Assembly: GCF_009796805.1 (NCBI RefSeq) | Contig: NZ_CP047029.1 | Span: 4,540,001 to 4,604,000, forward strand | Direction of reading: 5' to 3' | DNA from: Algibacter sp. L1A34 | GTDB taxonomy: Bacteria > Bacteroidota > Bacteroidia > Flavobacteriales > Flavobacteriaceae | DNA: 64,000 bases | Shown here: piece by piece, positions 61,431 through 64,000 of the stretch | How positions within the stretch are numbered: the stretch's first letter is position 1 | Layout of the letters: each line of letters begins with the position of its first letter | Notes under the pieces: generated by a model | The model's database searches: none | What the model was told of the DNA's origin: nothing | What the model saw: the letters and a program-made list of their open reading frames with translations, nothing else | Position numbers and translations under genes: made by a program

Positions 61431-61438
61431 CAAATATA
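61431..61438 (-). promoter_or_regulatory. -7 promoter box of the lipoprotein gene
   Basis: TATATTTG on the minus strand, full match, 37 bp upstream of the ATG at 61394. Confidence 0.5.
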
Positions 61439-61490
61439 AGATAAAACAACAACTAACCTATTTTAAAAATAACCAGCCTTTTAATAAAAC

Positions 61491-61526
61491 AAAAAAAACT
61501 CAAGTTTTTTAAACTTGAGTTTTTCT
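61491..61526. terminator. Intrinsic terminator of the coiled-coil protein gene
   Basis: Stem aaaactcaagtt/aacttgagtttt with A- and T-tracts. On the minus strand it follows the gene at 61548 and separates it from the lipoprotein gene. Confidence 0.85.
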
Positions 61527-61547
61527 ATTAAGAATTAATTAACGAGT

Positions 61548-62432
61548 CTATTTTAACCTAAACTCAGAGCTTGATACTAAATCTTTTTCATTATAAACGT
61601 TAACAATATAACGTCCTTTTTCAAATTTCTCTTTTCCTTTAGATGCAACAAACTCACATACATTAAGAGAAGCGTTTTCATAATTAAATTTACTAATCAT
61701 ACTATAGTTCAATATAGTTTCATCAAACTGAACTTGCTCATTTAAACCTAAAGTATGATTTAAAGGATCTATAACTTGTACATAAAGTTCCTGATCGCCA
61801 CTCTGCACTAAGGTGTTTTTAGCAACCGTGTAACATACTCTTATTTTATCGGTACGGCTAGCACGTTCTGTTGGTATTAATTTTCCAGATGCACGTTCTA
61901 TAACTCCAAAGCCTTTTAAACCAAAAGCTCCTAAAACAGATGCGCTATTAACCACTTCTGCCAATGCAGTATTTTGTATAAGTAAAGAGTCTGTAAAAAT
62001 AGTACGTTCCTCTAAACGCACTCTAGTACTATCTAAAGATGTAGCTAAATAAGAGTTTTCAACACGTAAAGAATCGTTTTGTGCCATTAACACATCCATT
62101 TCTTTCTGTAATGATGTATACTTTTGTTTATATCTCCACAAGCTTTTTACGTTAGTTTCAGATATTTGCAAAGAATCCATTAAACCCTGAATTCTTCCAC
62201 GAGCATCAATTAAATTTTTATTCGAAATTTGATTTTCACTAATAGCCTCGTCATATTGCTTAGCCATAGTATTAAGGTCATTCATTACCAAACGTTTTTG
62301 CTCGGTTAAATCTTTTTCAACTTCGTTACTTTTCTTATTTAGGTTCATAGCATAAAAACCAGTTGCTAAAAACAAAACCAATGCAATGCCTAAAGCAACT
62401 TTAAGCCCTGTACTACTACTATTATTTTCCAT
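61548..62432 (-). CDS. Single-helix membrane protein with long periplasmic coiled coil
   Basis: A 294-residue protein with a short cytoplasmic start, a membrane helix at residues 9-29 (KVALGIALVLFLATGFYAM), a coiled coil over ~35-160 (EVEKDLTEQKRLVMNDL...SLRVENSYLATSLDSTRVRLEER) and a C-terminal beta domain (~170-294) with IRVCYTVAKNTLVQSGDQELYVQVIDPLN. Homologs occur in Flavobacteriia and are sometimes labelled chromosome partitioning proteins for no clear reason. The C-terminal domain faces the periplasm. Function unknown. Confidence 0.75.
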   Translation of the reverse strand: MENNSSSTGLKVALGIALVLFLATGFYAMNLNKKSNEVEKDLTEQKRLVMNDLNTMAKQYDEAISENQISNKNLIDARGRIQGLMDSLQISETNVKSLWRYKQKYTSLQKEMDVLMAQNDSLRVENSYLATSLDSTRVRLEERTIFTDSLLIQNTALAEVVNSASVLGAFGLKGFGVIERASGKLIPTERASRTDKIRVCYTVAKNTLVQSGDQELYVQVIDPLNHTLGLNEQVQFDETILNYSMISKFNYENASLNVCEFVASKGKEKFEKGRYIVNVYNEKDLVSSSEFRLK

Positions 62433-62609
62433 ATTTCTTACTTTTGTGTTTAATTTTAAAATACTAATGTATTCTCGATATTTGCTTTATATACGAACTT
62501 CTTTTTATTTTGGACGTATTACATTGTTAAAATAAATATTACGTAATTTAATTACCTATTTAAATTAAGGTGAATATTAAAACATAAATTATAGGTTGCT
62601 TTAAATTTT

Positions 62610-63074
62610 ATGAAATTACAAATAATCCCTTTTGAACAGCAATACGCAAAAGATTTTTACAACTTAAACATAGAGTGGTTGCAATCTCTTTTTTATGTTG
62701 AACCTTACGATGATGTAGTGCTAAGTAACTCTAAAGAACATATTATAGACCAAGGTGGATATATATTTTTCGCTAAACTTGATAACGATATTATTGGCAC
62801 GGTGGCTCTAATGAAGACGAAAGATACTGATAATTTTGAATTAACCAAAATGGCCGTTTCCCCAAAACATCGCGGATTAAAAATTGGCCAGAAATTAATG
62901 CATCATGTCATAGAGTTTGCGAAAACAAAACAGATTTCTAAACTTATTATTTATTCTAACCGAAAGCTAGAAAATGCTATTTACATTTATGAAAAAAATG
63001 GTTTTATTGAAATCCCGTTGGAAGAAAACAACCAATATAACCGAGCAGATATTAAAATGGAATTAGTATTTTGA
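62610..63074 (+). CDS. GNAT N-acetyltransferase
   Basis: A 154-residue acetyltransferase. FELTKMAVSPKHRGLKIGQKLMHHV is the acetyl-CoA-binding motif A and KLIIYSNRKLENAIYIYEKNGFIEI the following motif B; both are intact. The opening (LQIIPFEQQYAKDFYNLNIEWL) is typical of MarR-fused GNAT domains and of free-standing amino-acid acetyltransferases. Substrate unknown. Monocistronic. Confidence 0.85.
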   Translation: MKLQIIPFEQQYAKDFYNLNIEWLQSLFYVEPYDDVVLSNSKEHIIDQGGYIFFAKLDNDIIGTVALMKTKDTDNFELTKMAVSPKHRGLKIGQKLMHHVIEFAKTKQISKLIIYSNRKLENAIYIYEKNGFIEIPLEENNQYNRADIKMELVF

Positions 63075-63188
63075 ATATGTAAGATTTTATCTTTTTTTAT
63101 TGATTAGAATAACTAAAATTTACTTTGATTTTTTCAAAAAAACAATTAACTTCGTTAAGTATTTCTATACCAAATCATTCTGAATCAA

Positions 63189-63716
63189 TTGAGACGAACA
63201 AAAATTCATACTACCAAAAAGTTAGAAAAGTTAGTTAAGAAACTTATCTCAACAGACAAAGAAACTGATTGCGGAATTTTAGGAAAATGGAATGCTACAG
63301 TGTTTTATGTAGACAGAAAAAAATGTTGGTTAATTACAAACGGATATACTAAATACAATGTAATTTTGACTGATATAAAAGCATCGGAATTAAGCAACAT
63401 TGAAGAAATTTTTAAGGATGCTCTTTTCGGACAGCTAATTTATGATGGAATAATAATTGACTTTGAAAACCTGAATTCAATTATTGGTAGTCTAGATTTT
63501 CTTCCAACCGATAATGACCGAAGCACTACAGGATTCCAAAATCAACGACTTGAACAATTGGATTGGTGGAAAAATGATTTTGGATCTTTAGAAAAAATGC
63601 CAATAAAAGATTTAGCCAACCGAATGAACAATAGTCCAATTCACATTGGAAAAAGTAAAAAAATGTCTGATTTCACCTATTCTATTGAAGAAATAAAAAA
63701 ATTATTAATGGAATAA
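63189..63716 (+). CDS. DUF6933-like protein, TTG start
   Basis: A 175-residue cytoplasmic protein. The opening IHTTKKLEKLVKK and the following WNATVFYVDRKKCWLITNGYTKYNVILTDIKASEL resemble the DUF6933 family (a small protein of unknown function). It begins with TTG at 63189; no in-frame ATG lies before the conserved part. The C-terminal part (QNQRLEQLDWWKNDFG, SPIHIGKSKKMSDF) is specific and has no recognised match. Confidence 0.65.
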   Translation: MRRTKIHTTKKLEKLVKKLISTDKETDCGILGKWNATVFYVDRKKCWLITNGYTKYNVILTDIKASELSNIEEIFKDALFGQLIYDGIIIDFENLNSIIGSLDFLPTDNDRSTTGFQNQRLEQLDWWKNDFGSLEKMPIKDLANRMNNSPIHIGKSKKMSDFTYSIEEIKKLLME

Positions 63717-63717
63717 A

Positions 63718-63745
63718 AACCTCTATCAACATCAATAGAGATTAT
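63718..63745. terminator. Convergent intrinsic terminator
   Basis: Stem ctctat/atagag with an 8-base loop; on the minus strand it is followed by ggttttta. Short, so only moderate support. Confidence 0.5.
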
Positions 63746-63753
63746 TGATATTC

Positions 63754-64000
63754 TTATGATTCTAATGGTATTTCTGGTAATTTATTTTTAAAACTTGGAG
63801 CTGTCTCTCTATAAGAAACAACTTTCTTCTTAGAAATAATCACTAACAAATCTTCACTTAAAGTAAATAGAGTTCCTGTTCTAAAAGATTCCATTAGCAA
63901 TGTTTCCAATTCGGCAATGGCCTCCTTTAAAGTAAACTGTTTGTAAAGCTCTTCTTCCGTATAACGGTATTTAAATTGAAAAACTTCTTTACCATCAACT
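63754..64000 (-). CDS. C-terminal end of an unidentified protein (partial)
   Basis: An open frame enters from the right edge and stops at 63754, giving 82 codons of a C-terminal region: VDGKEVFQFKYRYTEEELYK, then FTLKEAIAELETLLMESFRT and LFTLSEDLLVIISKKKVVSY, ending in IPLES. It has clear coding character (mixed alpha/beta, no stop), but no family is recognised from this fragment. The start lies outside the window. Confidence 0.7.
   Translation of the reverse strand, partial: VDGKEVFQFKYRYTEEELYKQFTLKEAIAELETLLMESFRTGTLFTLSEDLLVIISKKKVVSYRETAPSFKNKLPEIPLES

Noticed and set aside
1-64000. tRNA, rRNA, CRISPR arrays, IS elements, prophage or integrative element
   Set aside because: Looked for TTCGA-type T-loops, evenly spaced repeats, transposase motifs and integrase genes; none was seen.

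Overview
The window is an AT-rich chromosomal segment of a Bacteroidota bacterium, most likely a marine member of the family Flavobacteriaceae. The grounds are the protein families (DUF4834, DUF2911, DUF2520, CcsBA fusion cytochrome c assembly factor, OMP_b-brl-type TonB receptor), the near absence of Shine-Dalgarno sequences, and the repeated use of the Bacteroidota -7 promoter box TAnnTTTG, found by eye at about twenty loci. Most of it is core housekeeping gene content. No phage, IS element, CRISPR array, tRNA or rRNA was seen.

Layout. 1-2.2 kb: menaquinone operon (hotdog thioesterase, menF, menD running off the left edge), minus strand. 2.3-8 kb: acetyltransferase, THUMP RNA methyltransferase, a divergent methyltransferase, ZIP metal transporter, rlmF with a probable ATT start, DUF3995, HAD phosphatase. 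8.3-9.5 kb: a very basic exported protein behind a textbook sigma-54 promoter. 9.7-14.6 kb: sbcCD. 14.7-20.4 kb: envelope glycan cluster (flippase, GT4 glycosyltransferase, YfhO, DUF4834). 20.5-25.4 kb: outer-membrane protein, GNAT-like protein, an alpha-oxoamine synthase and a cysteine-synthase-like enzyme that together suggest sulfonolipid (capnine) synthesis. 25.4-31.1 kb: S9 peptidase, YbaB, threonine aldolase, prfB with programmed +1 frameshift, ArsC, GNAT. 31.3-36.3 kb: TonB receptor-like protein, a 58-residue membrane protein, peroxiredoxin, fumarase. 36.7-42 kb: DUF2911, 71-residue helical protein, ccsBA, truncated hemoglobin. 42.5-47.2 kb: plus-strand run of DUF2520, KdsC-like phosphatase, UbiA prenyltransferase, Maf, MscS, CorA. 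47.3-52.6 kb: exported PIG-L deacetylase, a 36-residue membrane protein, sodium:solute symporter and a Gfo/Idh/MocA oxidoreductase in one tight operon. 52.7-57.2 kb: small unknowns, GH88 glycuronyl hydrolase, CAP protein, pdxH. 57.3-60.6 kb: pyrR-pyrB-STAS-DUF3291-rnz operon. 60.8-64 kb: lipoprotein, coiled-coil membrane protein, GNAT, DUF6933-like protein, and the end of an unidentified gene.

Items most worth following up: a dispersed family of structured intergenic repeats (two good copies at 4.2 and 9.6 kb, two degenerate ones at 42.3 and 60.7 kb); the sigma-54 promoter and its upstream palindrome; the ATT start of rlmF; the unannotated 36-residue protein inside the PIG-L/symporter operon; the sulfonolipid gene pair; the archaeal-lipid-type UbiA enzyme; and candidate leaderless transcripts for the hemoglobin and DUF2520 genes.
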